64,000 bases of DNA from Terfezia claveryi (taxonomy: Eukaryota; Ascomycota; Pezizomycetes; Pezizales; Pezizaceae): assembly GCA_015179025.1 (NCBI GenBank), contig WHUX01000041.1, forward strand, positions 186,001 through 250,000, read 5' to 3'. Positions 22,451 to 35,114 of the stretch are shown in pieces. The notes under the pieces are model-generated. The model saw nothing but the letters and a program-made list of their open reading frames with translations, was not told the origin of the DNA and ran no database searches. Position 1 is the stretch's first letter; each line of letters begins with the position of its first letter. The translations under genes and the position numbers were made by a program.

Positions 22451-24275
22451 ATATGTTTACCTGATGGAATGTTATTAGGTGGACAGTGTTTATGGAGATA
22501 TTTTTAGTTTCACTATTTTTTTTCCTGATATACATGTACGTAGTAGGCTGACAATGGGAACACTGATATCAATATTCGCCCAAAATTCTGATAGTGTAAT
22601 GCGGGAGCTTACTAAAAACGTAGGAGAGCACAGGAAACGGGGAGCATAAACGATAGGAGGGGGAAGGCGGAACCAGAATTGCAAATTTTCTGGAAAATAA
22701 GATTATTTATGATGCTTTATTACTTATTCCACGAGACATGCATGACTGACAACCAATTAACTCAAAGAGGAGATTTCTAGCATCTAGGCGTCCCTTTTGT
22801 TGTAAAGAGAATTCATAGACATGATATCGCCCAAGGCCATCCTCTTACGAGGGTCTGGGCACGAGACTAAAGGCCAGGCCTGTTTCTATATCCTCTTTGA
22901 CATCTGGCTGCACCTTCTTACCCACCCTCTAGCTTCCAAGGTATATAGACATTCATTAGTAGGCTGAGCGTCGATAAGGGGCACATTGTATTAGTGTAAT
23001 TCGGATACAGTAGAGATGCTCGGTAAGGCAAACTGATATCTGACTTGGGTAATATTTAGAAAAATTCTAAGTTGGTAAGAGTGCCAAAGGTGCAAAGATC
23101 AGTGCTTATATTTTCTTACTTGCGGATATACTGTCATCTGGCGTTGGATATGAAGACAGCGATGCACTGCCAATATATAGGCGGGATAACCAGCACGCGA
23201 TCGGCCAATATATATAAGCGAAGTGTTACCCTGAACGGGGGCGGGCATCACAAATAAGAGAGGAATGCAATATCTGACTTCAGAGGAAATAGGGAACGCG
23301 TGGTTATCCCATGCAAGCGTATCACAGTCCAGGTTCATCTGAGCATAAGGGTCTTTACCATTACCTTTATTTGTGAACTTTGTATTACTGGCGTGACTAC
23401 TCTTTAAACTCTATTGTTCTCTTTAGAATAATTATTCTAGCAGTAGTTAAAGAAATAGTCAGTGGGGAATTTTCTGGCTATCAAAAAGAGGGACTGTCAA
23501 ATAATATAGGAAGTTATTCAATTTGGGATTGTTCAAAGAGTAGATATAGGGGTTGCTTTAAAGTATAAAATAGAGACTTAGTATTATATTTATCTTATTA
23601 TAGATATTATATTTTATTATATATAGGTTATCTTATTATGAATCTTTTTTTCTTTTTAATTTCTAATATAACTTATTAAAAATGTCTTATTATAGATATT
23701 TTTTTTTAAAAATTTCTAATAGTTACTAATAACTAGTTATAGATATCTTATTATAAATATTATTATAGATACTTACTTATTCTAGCCTAGACAAGCTATA
23801 CTAGTCTTTCTTGAGACTGTTGTTACCCTCATCCCGAGTTGGGTCGGGTTTTTTCATGTCCTATAGGTTGATTTGCGTGTCAAGAGTTTGGGTATTTAGT
23901 ATATTCGTAGGCTAGGTTCGGAAAGGTATAGAATTGGGCTATCGGAGAATGAACTGTTTGTTTGGAACATCCCAAAAGTGCACGGCGCCTGGTTTTCTCC
24001 TTTGGTGTCTCTCTTGTGTTGTCGGCTTTTTCCATCTTGATTTCCTTTTTTGTTAGCACTCTATGTTCACATTTAGCCACTGAAGTGACTTTCTCATTTT
24101 GATCAAATCATGACTACCATCCAATCAACAATACCAACACATTTTTGTCTGGTTACACATTATCCATGCAATTTACCTGAAGAATCACTACTTTCAAATG
24201 CATTCAAACGCAAATACTTTGGAGTATCTCACATAAACCAATAATGAACCACTGCGAAAAAGAAACATGCCTTCG
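22451..24275. other. Non-coding region with a strongly AT-rich core
   Basis: No gene seen. Between about 23570 and 23790 the sequence is nearly all A and T with repeated TTATTATAGATATT phrases, the look of a decayed or RIP-mutated repeat. The rest is unremarkable. Confidence 0.55.
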
Positions 24276-25285
24276 TCACCTACGTGAGCTGAACCCAACC
24301 ATACCACCTCCTCGTCGCCCGAATCTCACCTGCCGTGGGACCAACTTCACTGTTGCCATCATATCTGTGACATCTTGCATATCCTTATCTGTGTCTATTG
24401 ATTTCACCTCTTTCCCCCCTTCCCTCGCTGGCCTATCGTTTCCAGATACCGTGGGTATCTTCTTAAATGGGAAGCTGTCACTATTCCCCACCCGTTGGGA
24501 GTTCTCGGGATCTTTCATCCCTACTTCTTTGCTCTCGACCGATCCCCCTGTTCGGCTGGGGTTTTCATTCCTGCGTACTGTTCTTAGGCTTTCTGGGGAT
24601 GAAGGCATCGATGTATTGGATGATGTTCCATTTTTTCCCTGTGTACTCTTCGAATATCGCCGCGGAGTGCGTAGTAATGAATTGCAATTATCAATTCCCT
24701 GGTCCACTACCCTGAAGTAGAAATCCTATACATAACCACAATTATTAGTATTCAGCCAACCAACCGAAAGCGCACCATAACAAAGCCCCAATAGCTCCGA
24801 TAACAAACCTTCGGAAAACCATGCTTATCAATAACGTGTAACCTTCTCTTCTGGGGCGTCGAACACAACCTATCACATCCCTCCACAAAACACTGAAATG
24901 TTTTCTCCCCCTTCTCTTTTTTCAATTCATTGAACACATCATGGTTCTCAGCAATATGTATCATCAGATACCTCTCAGATGGAAAATTCCGGTGACATTC
25001 ATGACATCGATTACTGTGCTGCTGGTGGTAATGGGATTCGAATTCTGCATAGCTGGAGAAGGGGCGTTGGTTACAATGGGGGAGGAAGTTGCAAGAGATC
25101 ACCGGGGGTGTGGTGGGATGATTAGCGGACAGTTTGGGGTCGAGTCTATTGTACTTTTTAGATGTTGTGGTACTAGAGGCAGCAGAGTCGGAGTCGGAGT
25201 CTCTGGTATGGGAAAAACTGGCGGGGGCATTGGCGTCGGTGATGGGAGAGGAGAGAGATGGATCGTGTCGGTGTCGTTTGGCCAT
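24276..25285 (-). CDS. C2H2 zinc-finger protein, ZNF511-like
   Basis: Two exons, 25285-24809 and 24725-24276, with an 83-nt GT-AG intron between HGFPK and DFYFRVVDQGIDN; 308 aa. Three C2H2-type units can be seen: CNFLPHC with HYHQQH, CHECHRNF with HIAENH, and CFVEGCDRLC with HVIDKHG. The string HGFPKDFYFRVVDQGID across the splice is the feature that recalls ZNF511, a small conserved eukaryotic zinc-finger protein of poorly known nuclear role. The N-terminus is Ser-rich and disordered; the C-terminal 120 residues are basic, Ser-rich and low in complexity with the ending VRFGRRGGGM. It is transcribed divergently from the valyl-tRNA synthetase gene across 218 bp. Confidence 0.85.
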
Positions 25286-25503
25286 GCTCGCTTGAGGTCG
25301 ACGAGAACAACAGACTTATAACTTCTGGATGCTTCAAGCTGTCGATGTGGAGATCTTAAGTAAATCCGGGAACTGGTACCAGCCAGTCAGCTTCGTCAGT
25401 GTGGCTGTCTGGGCCTTATCGATACGGCTCTTGGCATGCGACAAAATAAGAAACATTTTGCACACCCTTCACAGCAATCAAAGTATACTGAAATAATTGT
25501 GTT
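25286..25503. promoter_or_regulatory. Shared divergent promoter region
   Basis: Only 218 bp separate the ATG of the zinc-finger gene (minus) from the ATG of the valyl-tRNA synthetase (plus), so both promoters must lie here or overlap the genes. A single CA/GT-rich stretch is present but no defined element is identified. Confidence 0.6.
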
Positions 25504-28500
25504 ATGAGACCTATCAGGGGTTATCGGTGCCTCTACGCTCCATTGAATGCTCGCAATGCCTCTGGATACAAGTCCAAAGCCGCAGCGACTGTGTCGAAAC
25601 CGAGGATCGATCTTGATGCGGCATATAGTCCTGTGAGTGAGTTGAGCAAACTGGAATTACTTTCACGGAATTTACTTTCACGGAATATATTGGGCTAATG
25701 AAGGTTATTAGAGCGCAATTGAGGGAGGATGGTACGAGTACTGGAAATCCAGGGGTTTACTGGAGGCAGGAGTCGCCAAAGGTACATCGGAGTTTGCGAG
25801 AGAACTGAAAGACCCAATTCGGATGCTGTTACCTCCACCGAATGTCACTGGAGAGCTACATATTGGGCACGCCTTGATGTTGAGTATTCAAGTCAGTCAG
25901 AAGCTCCTCCACCTAAGAATTTTGACTGATGGTCAACTTTTTAGGATGCTCTTGCACGCTACTATCGCATGCATGGACACCCAGTCGTCTGGCGACCTGG
26001 GACTGACCATGCCGGTATTGCAACTCAGGCAGTAGTGGAGCGTCACCTCAATCTCAAATCCCGATCCTTCCTCGGCCGCGACAGTCTGCTTGTGGAAATT
26101 GAACAATGGAGAAAAATGTACGGGGGAAGAATTTTACGACAAATGGAACGAATGGGTTCGAGTGCTGACCCCGCGAAGGAATATTATACCCTCAGTAAAG
26201 AGCTAAGTGAGGGTGTTGGGCGAGCTTTCGTTAAACTGCACCAGGAGGGGTTGATCTACCGAAGCACAAGAATGGTGAACTGGAGTGTGAATGCGGGAAC
26301 GGCGCTGAGTGAGATTGAGGTGATAACTAATGAGGTCGGACCAGAGTCTCATTTTGAAGGGTGAGTTACTCCATGTAAAATATTCTTAATAAGGAAAGAA
26401 GGAGGGGTCTGATAATAGGGCAAAGTGCAGTGCAACATTCGGCGTACTCCATAGGGTTGCCTATAGGGTAGCGGGAGATAAATATAAGAGGGAAATTGTT
26501 GTATCCACAACAAGACCAGAAACCTTATTCGGGACAGAGCCATAGGAGTGCATCCCGACGATCCACGATATGCTGTAAAGGCCTAATCTCCTGGATGTCA
26601 ATTGTGCTCACCGCTGACGCATTTTTGAACCTAAGGATCTCCACTATAAGTACGTTTTGCATCCCCTGATGGACATGACGTTGCCTATTATACCCGACGC
26701 AGAGCTCGTTGATCCCGAATTTGGCACAGGAGCCGTTAAGATAACACCTGCTCACGACCCCAACGATTTCGAATTTTGGAAACGGCACTCGAGTTTTGCC
26801 CCGGAAAACGAAGAGTTAACATCTCTCGGACTAAATTCTCGAAAAAGGGTCCCCATCCCCATAGTGCGAGTTTTCGGCACGGACGGGAAAATGTTGCCCT
26901 CAAGTCACCCAGACCTGGTCGGAATGGATCGCCTACATGCGCGTCAGCGAGTCGTCGACATGATCCAGGAGGCCGGAAGGTACCGGGGGAAAAACACCCA
27001 TCTGATGCGAGTAGCGCAATGCAGCCGCACTGGATGCATTATCGAGCCCATGCTCTGCCCTCAGTGGTTCCTTCGCATGAAACCGCTTGCTGACAACGTC
27101 TTGTCGAAGGGAATGGTTGCTGGTAGGGAAGATTTTGCAGGGAGTGTGGCTGAGGGTGTGGAAGAAGATAGCTCAGAAATACATGGGAGCGAGTTAATGA
27201 TACGACCACAATCCTATAGAACGGAGTGGAAGAGGTGGTTGGAAGGAATCCAAGATTGGTGTTTGAGTAGGCAGATATGGTGGGGCCATCGGATACCAGC
27301 ATGGAGAGTGATTGATCCTGCTATGCAGCCACCCATGGGTCAAGAAGTACCTGGTATGCAAGCTGAGAGATGGGTCGTTGGCTTAACGGAGGAAGAGGCA
27401 CGAGCACAGCTCGGACCTAGCGAGCAGCATTTGCAGCTAGTCCAGGATGATGACGTCCTAGATACCTGGTTCTCCAGCGGCCTACTCCCTCTCACAACAG
27501 CAGGCTGGACAGGCATAGATGAAGGTATCGAGGAATGGCGCCAAAATTACCCCCTCACGTTTATTGAGAGTGGAAATGATATTCTTTTCTTTTGGTTGGC
27601 ACGTATGGCAATGCTCTGTACCTGGCTCAGCGGACAGCTACCCTTCCGGGAAATTCTCCTCCACCCTCTTGTCTGCGATTCCATGGGGCGCAAGATGTCA
27701 AAGTCGATTGGAAACGTTCTTGACCCTCTAGCTATCGTGGAAGGTCGTACGGTCCAGCAAATCATAGAGGGAATTGAAGCAGAGGGCTTCGCACGCCTTC
27801 AAAAGCTCATTGCTTTGCAGGGTCAGCTTCCCCTCGAAGACCCCAGAACCGCAGGTCGGGAAATTGATAAAATCAAAGGTGCCATCAAAAAAAACGTCAA
27901 AGCGAAAGCCAAGTTACTTCCAAAGGGCGTCGTGGAGTCAGGAGCAGACCCACTCCGTATGTCATTATTGGACTACATGCGTCAAACAAGACAAATACCA
28001 TTTGATGTTTCCAGGGTTGATGACTTCCGAAAACTTGCAATCAAGCTCCTCAACATTTTCAAACTGTTCCGCTATCTCCGACAATCCTCTACCCAGCCCT
28101 CCAATATCGAAGTTCCACAGTCTATCCCAGCGGATCTCCGCGGAAAATTGCAGCTCCACGATTTGTACATGCTTTTCCACCTACGCCGGACGATCAAAAT
28201 TTGCAACTCTGCATTTGAGACCCGTACATTACATCATGCTACGTATGCTCTTCGCACGTTTATCTATGACATCCTGGGAAATATATACGTCATGTACCTA
28301 AAACCAGAGCTTGAAACTGGTGACCGTGCGCGGGAGGAGATGGCATTACGGTTGACCGCATTCGCACTAGACACGGTGGTCAGGCTCGCCCATCCTCTCA
28401 TACCATTCCTGACAGAGGGGCTATGGCAGACGCTTGATCCTGTTGCGAGGCAGGACGTTGATGGGGCGAGCGTCATGACCCAGAATTATCCGGTTGAACA

Positions 28501-28858
28501 AGATATCTTCGAGATATCTAGAGAGGAGTTGGCAGGAATGGATGCGGTTTTGGAGTTAACGGAGCTACTGAGGTCATCGAAAGAGCTTGAGCCGAAGAAG
28601 TTGGAGAACGTGGGGGAGTGGGTGAAGGTTATGGTTAAAGGAGGAGAGGATGCAAGAGTAATCAAACACTATGAGGCACAAATTGCGAAGTTGGCAAGGA
28701 TGAGTAGAGTTTTAACAGTGGTAGAGAAAGTCGAGGGAGAAGCATTGAAAAGATTGGAAGCAAGTGAGGAGCTGCCAGAAGGATCGAATTTGATTAGGGA
28801 CGAGGGCCACGGCTGGTGGTTGTTATTTGAGAGTGGTGTGAAGGAGGAGGTGGCATAG
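25504..28858 (+). CDS. Valyl-tRNA synthetase, probably mitochondrial, with an apparent 1-nt frameshift
   Basis: Class I synthetase charging tRNA-Val. Exons: 25504-25632, 25712-25891, 25945-26360, 26419 (or 26431)-26574 and 26636-28858. The basic N-terminus (MRPIRGYRCLYAPLNARNAS) looks like a mitochondrial presequence. The HIGH motif is intact at residues 93-96 (GELHIGHAL), the CP1 editing region follows (VVSTTRPETLFG, HPLMDMTLPIIPDAELVDPEFGTGAVKITPAHD), then WCLSRQIWWGHRIPAW, the KMSKS loop (GRKMSKSIGN, about 27690) and an anticodon-binding helical domain with a C-terminal coiled coil. In the fourth exon the frame breaks at 26531-26533: ETLFG is in one frame and RAIGVHPDDPRYA in the next, as if one G of a G run were missing. 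Everything else is open, so this may be an assembly error or a very recent lesion. Confidence 0.9.
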
Positions 28859-31084
28859 TTTGACTTTGATAGTCATTCGATATCGATTGGTAAAAAAAAA
28901 AATAGTTAGACTGATATCATTTCACTGTTTCCTTCCCTGTCAAGCAGCTCATGGTTCCTGCTCCGTTCCGTGTTGTACCCTAGCAGAATAGGTACTCCGA
29001 TAGATTGACTTTGCAACCTGTACTTATACATTGAAATCGTATGACCAATAAATATCACCTTCGCTATTGCCCAAACCCCTGTGTTCCGGGCCACACGATG
29101 TCTGGCTGGCCCAGGCCCTGCAGGAGAATTCGGAGCGACCAGGCCCCCAGCGAGTATGGGGGAAATGTAACTTGTTGAATATGACCGCTCAAGTAAGTCA
29201 GCTATTAAGAATCTAATATACAGATCGCTCCAGAAATTGTCTCGAATGGCATTCAGTACCTTGCTGCTGCTGTGCTGGATCTGTCTCCAATGCTCCCGCG
29301 AGTTCAGGGTAATACCGCCCAAGCTCGTACTCAATTTTTTTTTTTTTTTTTTGAGCGCGTACCCAAATGAGCATCAAATACAGAAAAACTCATGAGATAG
29401 CTGAATTTGGAGTTAGAGAATTCGATTCAGTATATATTTCTAGAATTGATCGCCATGCTACAAATGCAAAGCGGTTGTTTCTACAACATTATTCGCTCAT
29501 TCTGAAAGATATCAAAATGCTGACTATCCATGACATCCTCAATCGCTATTTTCCAACACGAGAGCTTCCAACCCGACTAAGTCGCTTCCACCAAATATTA
29601 CACATCTAGAGTTAGCTCAGTTTGACAAATATACAACATAAACTGCTTCTCATGATGAGAGGCTATAGCACGAAGTAACCTTTACTCGAAGCCACCTGCC
29701 AATGTAAAAAAGGCAACTATCAAACCCGTCGCTATGCAGTTGAGCCAGAATGCACTACCGATGTCATCCTACAAATATCCAATATACTGTATGAACAAGT
29801 CTTGATCCAGTCAGTCCTCCTCTGCCTCAGTGCCTCTCCTACTCAAGAAGACACAAGTCATGTTGCAGGTCCATCTGCCTAGGCGGGTCCATCCATTCTC
29901 TCCTACCTCACTTCTTTATATCGACTATATATCTAAATTTTACTCAGTTAGGCAATTATGAGCTCTAAGTTCTCCCGACTTGCCTGGGCCAGCTGCGAGA
30001 TAATTAACAACTCTCGCAAGGGGCCAGTGCCATCCGCCGGCCAGAGAAGCCCGGGTCTCTCGCGAATATTGTGTTCTCGCGGGTGGCCTTAAAACATAAG
30101 CATGATCACAAACCACAAGAATCTATCCTTGTTAAAATGGTTTATTCGGCATGCTGGCTTCTACCATAAAAGCGAGCCAATCATCATCGACAGCGTCTTT
30201 GATTGATGGATGATAATGTTTCTGACATCTTGATGATGCTGGCTGTAACCTTTGCCACCAGGAGGCTGCTGATAAAGAACGGTAACTTATTATTCTGAGA
30301 TCTGAAGAAATGGAAGGTATTTGATTTTATGACATTGCTGCACTTGGGTTCCGAGTCCAGTTGCAAGTCCCAATATTGCTGAGCTTATTTCTTTTAAAAT
30401 ACTTTTGAAACACCAATGGAATCAAGACGCCCCAAATCTTGCTTCGGGGATTTCTATATAAGGATCCCCAATATATAAAATTTATTATCTTATCTCATCC
30501 GGAACTTGATGCCTGGGTTACGTGCTATGCAATGGCAGGGCACATACTGAGAAAGGGATCTCTTAGGCGCGTAGACTAGGCACAGTAATTGTTCAATATG
30601 TAACGTACTATGGACCTGAATTTTTTTCGTGTCTATGGCTCCACATGTATAAGTCAATTGGGTCAATAGATGATCCTGCCTCCAGTGCCTATGTGTATCG
30701 TTTAGTAGCGGTATCGGAAACATCATGATATTAAGGACTAACCGAGCGTAGGGACAAATTGGGTTTTAGTAGAACCAGTCTCCTGCTTTCATACTCTTGG
30801 TAAGCATGTAACTGTTTTGATGCATGATTGATCTAGGAATGCCATAGGGATGGGAAAGCATTTATATGTTCTGGTCCCCACGGACCATGCCATCACGGAA
30901 TTGGAAATTTTAGTCCATGAAAATTTGCTTCAACGCAACATACTCTGCAACATTATCGCTCTCACCATAGTGTCAGTTGCAGAAGATAATGGCAGTATTG
31001 ATTTATTAGTTTCACCCCTCCTGGTTCCGCTCCGTCTCGAAGCGCAATTAAAAATATTGTGAGAGGGAGAAAACTATTGTGCCG
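28859..31084. other. Repeat-poor non-coding region
   Basis: No gene that I can support. A poly-T run of about 18 lies at 29336-29353, and a 142-aa open frame on the minus strand at 28906-29334 has no recognisable domain. The 29950-30480 part is AT-rich with a short CTCGCGAG/CTCGCG cluster near 30000-30080. Confidence 0.5.
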
Positions 31085-31430
31085 GACTTCCGTACATGGT
31101 AATCACAGGCACGAGAACAGTAACTACACAACAAGGAGAACTGGTACCTACTTATCTATATATCGCAAAATTAAAAGCATATCTCCGAGATCCAAACCTA
31201 AAGGCCCAACCAGGTGACTTGCAGTCATTAGGTTGCGATGGAATTTATTGTTGGCAAAAAAATAATAATGGGAAACAAGTGGTTTGGAGCATGAACGTGT
31301 TTGATATCGTCGCACAATGTTCGGCATACTTTACTGTACGCCAGAAAGTACAAGACAATAGTACTATTAATGAAAAATATCATGGAATTCGAGCAAGCGG
31401 AGGTTTGAGCTTTTGTTGTGTATAAAATAA
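31085..31430 (+). pseudogene. Fragment of an unknown repeated protein (AYLRDPNLKA family), copy 2
   Basis: Open frame including LKAYLRDPNLKAQPGDLQS and CWQKNNNGKQVVWSMNVFDI, ending in RASGGLSFCCV. It aligns over about 300 nt with the minus strand at 17520-17850. This copy stays open for 109 codons while copy 1 has a stop after MMGNE. Function unknown; a fragment of a transposon-borne or captured gene is likely. Confidence 0.55.
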
Positions 31431-31530
31431 AATACATAGACTCAAAAATCTTGGCGTCATACATTCCCCAGATTGGCAATTCCGGATCGGCCCTGCAAAT
31501 TCCGCAGAACATATAAATTTTTTTAGATTA

Positions 31531-31695
31531 CCGGGAAAACTGGTGAATAAGAGCCCTAATTCTTTTGATCTACCCTTTAACGGTAACAGCTTTACCACTT
31601 AAGTAACCTATGGCGAGATAGGCAGACTTGGCTACACGATTGTGACTTACTTTACCGCTGTGTCACTGATTCTTCACTTTTCACAAGGATATTCT
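31531..31695. mobile_element. MITE, copy 2 (one end decayed)
   Basis: Starts CCGGGAAAACTGGTGAATAA and runs parallel to the reverse complement of 18153-18334, including GGCAGACTTGGCTACACGAT and TGACTTACTTTAC. The right terminal repeat is reduced to TTTTCACAAGGATATTCT. Confidence 0.82.
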
Positions 31696-31699
31696 CATA

Positions 31700-33043
31700 T
31701 AGAGAGTACCGGTATGCTGTACCTACTGCCAACGCGGAAAGGGGGGCTCCCTATCGCCAAATGGTCGATGTGATGTTCCTCACCGTAATCTGAGAGAGGG
31801 ACTACCCGCACGCATGATGTGCCTCCGAGAAACCGCGTACAAGTATCTAATCCCGCGCAGAGGCCGGCCCGTATTCAAAAAAAAACATTCCATACAATAT
31901 AACTCGCCATGGACATGTACGACACCTGCGTCTCGTCATTGCACATATCCTATTTTCTATTGTGCGCTCGTTTTCAGATGCTGAGTAACTACGCCATCCC
32001 ACGAGAAACCGAGCAAGTCCCCTGATGTAGCGGACGAGAATGACGGTGAACTCTTGTGGTGAGCAGAAAATCCGGACATGGAGTTTTGTGCAGTATGAGC
32101 TCGTGCTCCCGTTTTCCATGACCTCTTCTATCTCATATTACCCTATTCAAAAAGGTATGATAGTATAAATATATATATTTAGGCCCAGTCATTGGGCCTT
32201 CAAAAATAACTAGAGGTCTATGATATATATATATACTTCCCTAAACTATAACAGAGGGCTATTCACAGAGACTCATGAACAACCCCCATCACCTCCTCAC
32301 CCCTCCTCCACACCCACCCTCCCCCTCTCCACTGGTACCCTCCCTCCCTCCCCTCGCCTCCTCACCCCCCTCGCCTCCTCACCCCCCTCACCTGCCTCCT
32401 CACCCCCCTCCCACTTCGAGCAGAGGTGAGCTCGTAGGCGTGGGCTTATAATGCCCTTCACCATAAAATCGAAGTCTATATCTGCCTCCCCGCCTGAATA
32501 ATGCATCCAACAGAATATTTCTTTCTCCTTCCGTGATTCCCCTCTGCCACGCGTACATCTCACCCCAAATCATAGGACGCAGAATAGAAACATTCCCAGC
32601 AATGACCTCCCCCCACTAAGGGAATCTGCGAATGTCGTCCCTAAACAAACCCCATGTTGCACACTCGAAATTATGTCAATCCTAAGTGCAATCACATTTT
32701 ATTTTATTTTTTTTCCCAATAAACTTAACTAAACATGAGAACCACACCGCCACGGCATCCCTTCCCCTGGTTGTCCAGTATTATGGAAGTTAAAGTTCTT
32801 TTTTTTTTAAGTGAATCTTCAATAATTATAATTATCCTGGAGTGCTTGCTTCCACACGTGACTCCTGACGCAAGATTAGGCTTGATTAAGCGAAAGCTAC
32901 CACGTCTCTTCTTCCCGATCCCATCCAATTTTCGTCTCGCTCCATTGCATCTCCATCACGATACGGCTGTTATGAGTGGAGATTGGCCGTGACTGCAGTT
33001 CCCATTGGATTTGGGATATCGCTACTGGTTGAAGTTTATACAT
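31700..33043. other. Non-coding region with a pyrimidine-rich stretch
   Basis: No gene seen. It contains the C/T-rich minisatellite at 32285-32412, an AT-rich run at 32150-32240 and a poly-T near 32790. Nothing else is supported. Confidence 0.5.
32285..32412. repeat. Pyrimidine minisatellite
   Basis: Almost only C and T on the plus strand. The unit CGCCTCCTCACCCCCCT recurs three times with small changes, preceded by CCTCCCTCCC-type sequence. Strand asymmetry of this kind can form triplex or i-motif/G-quadruplex structures. Confidence 0.8.
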
Positions 33044-33354
33044 TAGGGGTATTCAAAGTTAGCTTTTTTGGCCGTATAATACGGATATCTTGGCAAGCCA
33101 CTTTTTCGGATAATCCGTATTTTATACGAGGACCTAGTCTTGGGGGGGGGGCTAGTGCAAGCCAGACCTCCACACAACCATTTATCCGTCAAATTTGAAA
33201 AATAAACGGTTATTCGACTGAATATGTATAAACCCACTTATACGAAAATTTTATTCGGTCAACGCCAAGTAGACTAGCAAGTCCCGTGATCATTCAGTCA
33301 ACACCAAGTAGCCCGTAAGCCCAAGAAGTCATGAAAGCATGATCATATGCCAGT

Positions 33355-34227
33355 CTATGGTGCCGGCAATAAGAAAACGACCCCTTGTAACATTCTCCAG
33401 GCTGCTGACTAAGCACTAAATTCAATGCCAAGACCCTCTGACTCGGCGGCGTGGCGACCGACGAACACAACTTTAGCTATTCACACCTAATTCCGAAGAC
33501 CTACATAGAGCCCGAACTCCAGATCTAGAGGTAGCTATGATTCCCAATATTTCTATAGCATGTACCTACTAATGTATCCTATACTTAGATGCCACGGTTA
33601 ACCAGGAAAAAAAAGCCTGTCGGGCTGCTACTTATGCAAGTCAACTTGCAGCACATCGCCATCAACAGAAACGCACAGAGGTTCCAGAGCTGGAGGAGCT
33701 GAAGGAGCTGGAAGAGTTGGAGGATGCGGATATAGAAGAAGAGCTAGAGGACTCAGATATAGAAGAGGAGCTGGAGACTTTAGATCAAGAGTTAATTATG
33801 GAAGCCGATGCGTTTGCAAAATTGAAGGCTTCAGTAATAGAAGATTCAACTGTATAGAGATGGATGTCAATATGGAACAGCAGAGTTTAAAGAGCGTGTA
33901 TATAAAAGTCATCGTCGGAAACTAGCTTAGTTATTTGTTCTTATCCTATTTAAGTTAGTTAGTTATTGTTCCTTTCCTATTTAGGTTAATATATCACCTC
34001 TTGGCATGTAACATTCTCAAATTCTCTCATACAAAATTTTACTTTTCTTTCCCTTATAACTTCTTCAATTTTCAATTTATTTTAATTCTGAGAGCGAAGA
34101 GTTCTTCTGCAAGCCTAGTTCTATTAATCTACGCTTTGATTTAATGATTTGGATATGTTGTTGTTGTGGAGTTAGAAAAGTTCGTAGATATCAATTTGGG
34201 GTCGTTTTCTTATTGCCTGCACCATAG
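33355..34227. mobile_element. Inner element with 30-bp terminal inverted repeats (873 bp)
   Basis: Left arm CTATGGTGCCGGCAATAAGA (continuing AAACGACCCC) and right arm GGGGTCGTTTTCTTATTGCC (continuing TGCACCATAG) are inverted repeats of 30 bp with one mismatch. It lies wholly within 33044-35353. Confidence 0.8.
33620..33857 (+). other. Short acidic coding remnant
   Basis: One frame reads CRAATYASQLAAHRHQQKR and then a Glu/Leu/Asp-rich repeat (ELEELKELEELEDADIEEEL) to EDSTV and a stop. No ATG opens it. The composition resembles the acidic leader of some fungal transposases, but there is no defining motif. Confidence 0.35.
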
Positions 34228-34263
34228 CATGTTCATGACCTGGACCTGGTAAACACCGTCATC

Positions 34264-34506
34264 ATGCCTCGAGTCAGCAACAAGCGCAAATTAACCCAGT
34301 GGTATCGAAGGGGGCTAAAGAGCATCACGGAAGAGGTGGAAGCCCAGGAATTAGTCACCGCTGCACTTGAGGACGGAACACTAGATGGGGTACCGGGGGG
34401 GGATGATCTTGTGGCAGGGCTCGAGGATGACCTCCTGGAGGAGCTGGAGTACCTGGCGGACGATGACGATCACGATCAGGGGTCCGACAACGAGGGGTCT
34501 GTATTA
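34264..34506 (+). pseudogene. Truncated acidic protein, possible Harbinger transposase leader
   Basis: ATG at 34264 opens MPRVSNKRKLTQWYRRGLKS followed by an acidic stretch (DDLLEELEYLADDDDHDQGS). At 34507 the frame runs into the terminal repeat of the inner element 34507-35114, so the true C-terminus is lost by insertion. Similarity to the 13927 remnant is in general layout only. Confidence 0.4.
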
Positions 34507-35114
34507 ATAGAGAGGTTTTGCACCCTTGTAAAATTGACAGTAACTACAGCAACCAGACTAGCTAATGCACCTGCCAGGTTTGTGCTTAAGACCGACAGGG
34601 ATAAAAAGATGTCAACTTGACATCGATGTCAAGCAGAAATCTGTGGACGACATCGGAGGATCTTGGCATTGTTGTCCACAACAAATATCTGAAAATGGTT
34701 AGCCTTTGTATATTAGTATCAAAATGCCTTACGTGTACCAAATAATTCAAACATCACGTATACATATACTTATACATATTTTCGTACACATACTACACGT
34801 ATCAAAAATGTCACAAACCCCATTCCCTACCGACCTAGTATACCCAAGATATAGAGGTGGCCTATTATTATCTTCTTCTTCATCATCGGAAGATTCCGCC
34901 TGCATATACTGCCCCACCAGCAGTACCCCCAACATATGCATGTCCGAGTCTCCGCCATGTTTGTCTGTCATTATTGCAGGTTGCTGCTTACTAAAGAGAG
35001 ATATCAATCAGAGTTTGCAAAACCTCTTATTCTGTACTTTCATGCTTACTAGGATCAAAGTGCGCTACATGGGTTGTGAGATATCTAGCGTGCAAGGGTG
35101 CAAAACCTCTCTAT
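34507..35114. mobile_element. 608-bp inverted-repeat element of the AGAGAGGTTTTGCACCC family
   Basis: Perfect 22-bp ends: ATAGAGAGGTTTTGCACCCT (34507 on) and AGGGTGCAAAACCTCTCTAT (to 35114). Parts of its right end recur at 7061-7120 and near 17935-17975. No transposase is encoded. It interrupts the acidic frame that starts at 34264. Confidence 0.88.

Noticed and set aside
28906..29334. 142-aa minus-strand open frame
   Set aside because: No recognised motif, no splice context, and composition like flanking non-coding DNA.
32297..32563. Glu/Gly-rich open frame on the minus strand
   Set aside because: It is produced by the pyrimidine minisatellite (EEAGEGGEEARG); not a gene.
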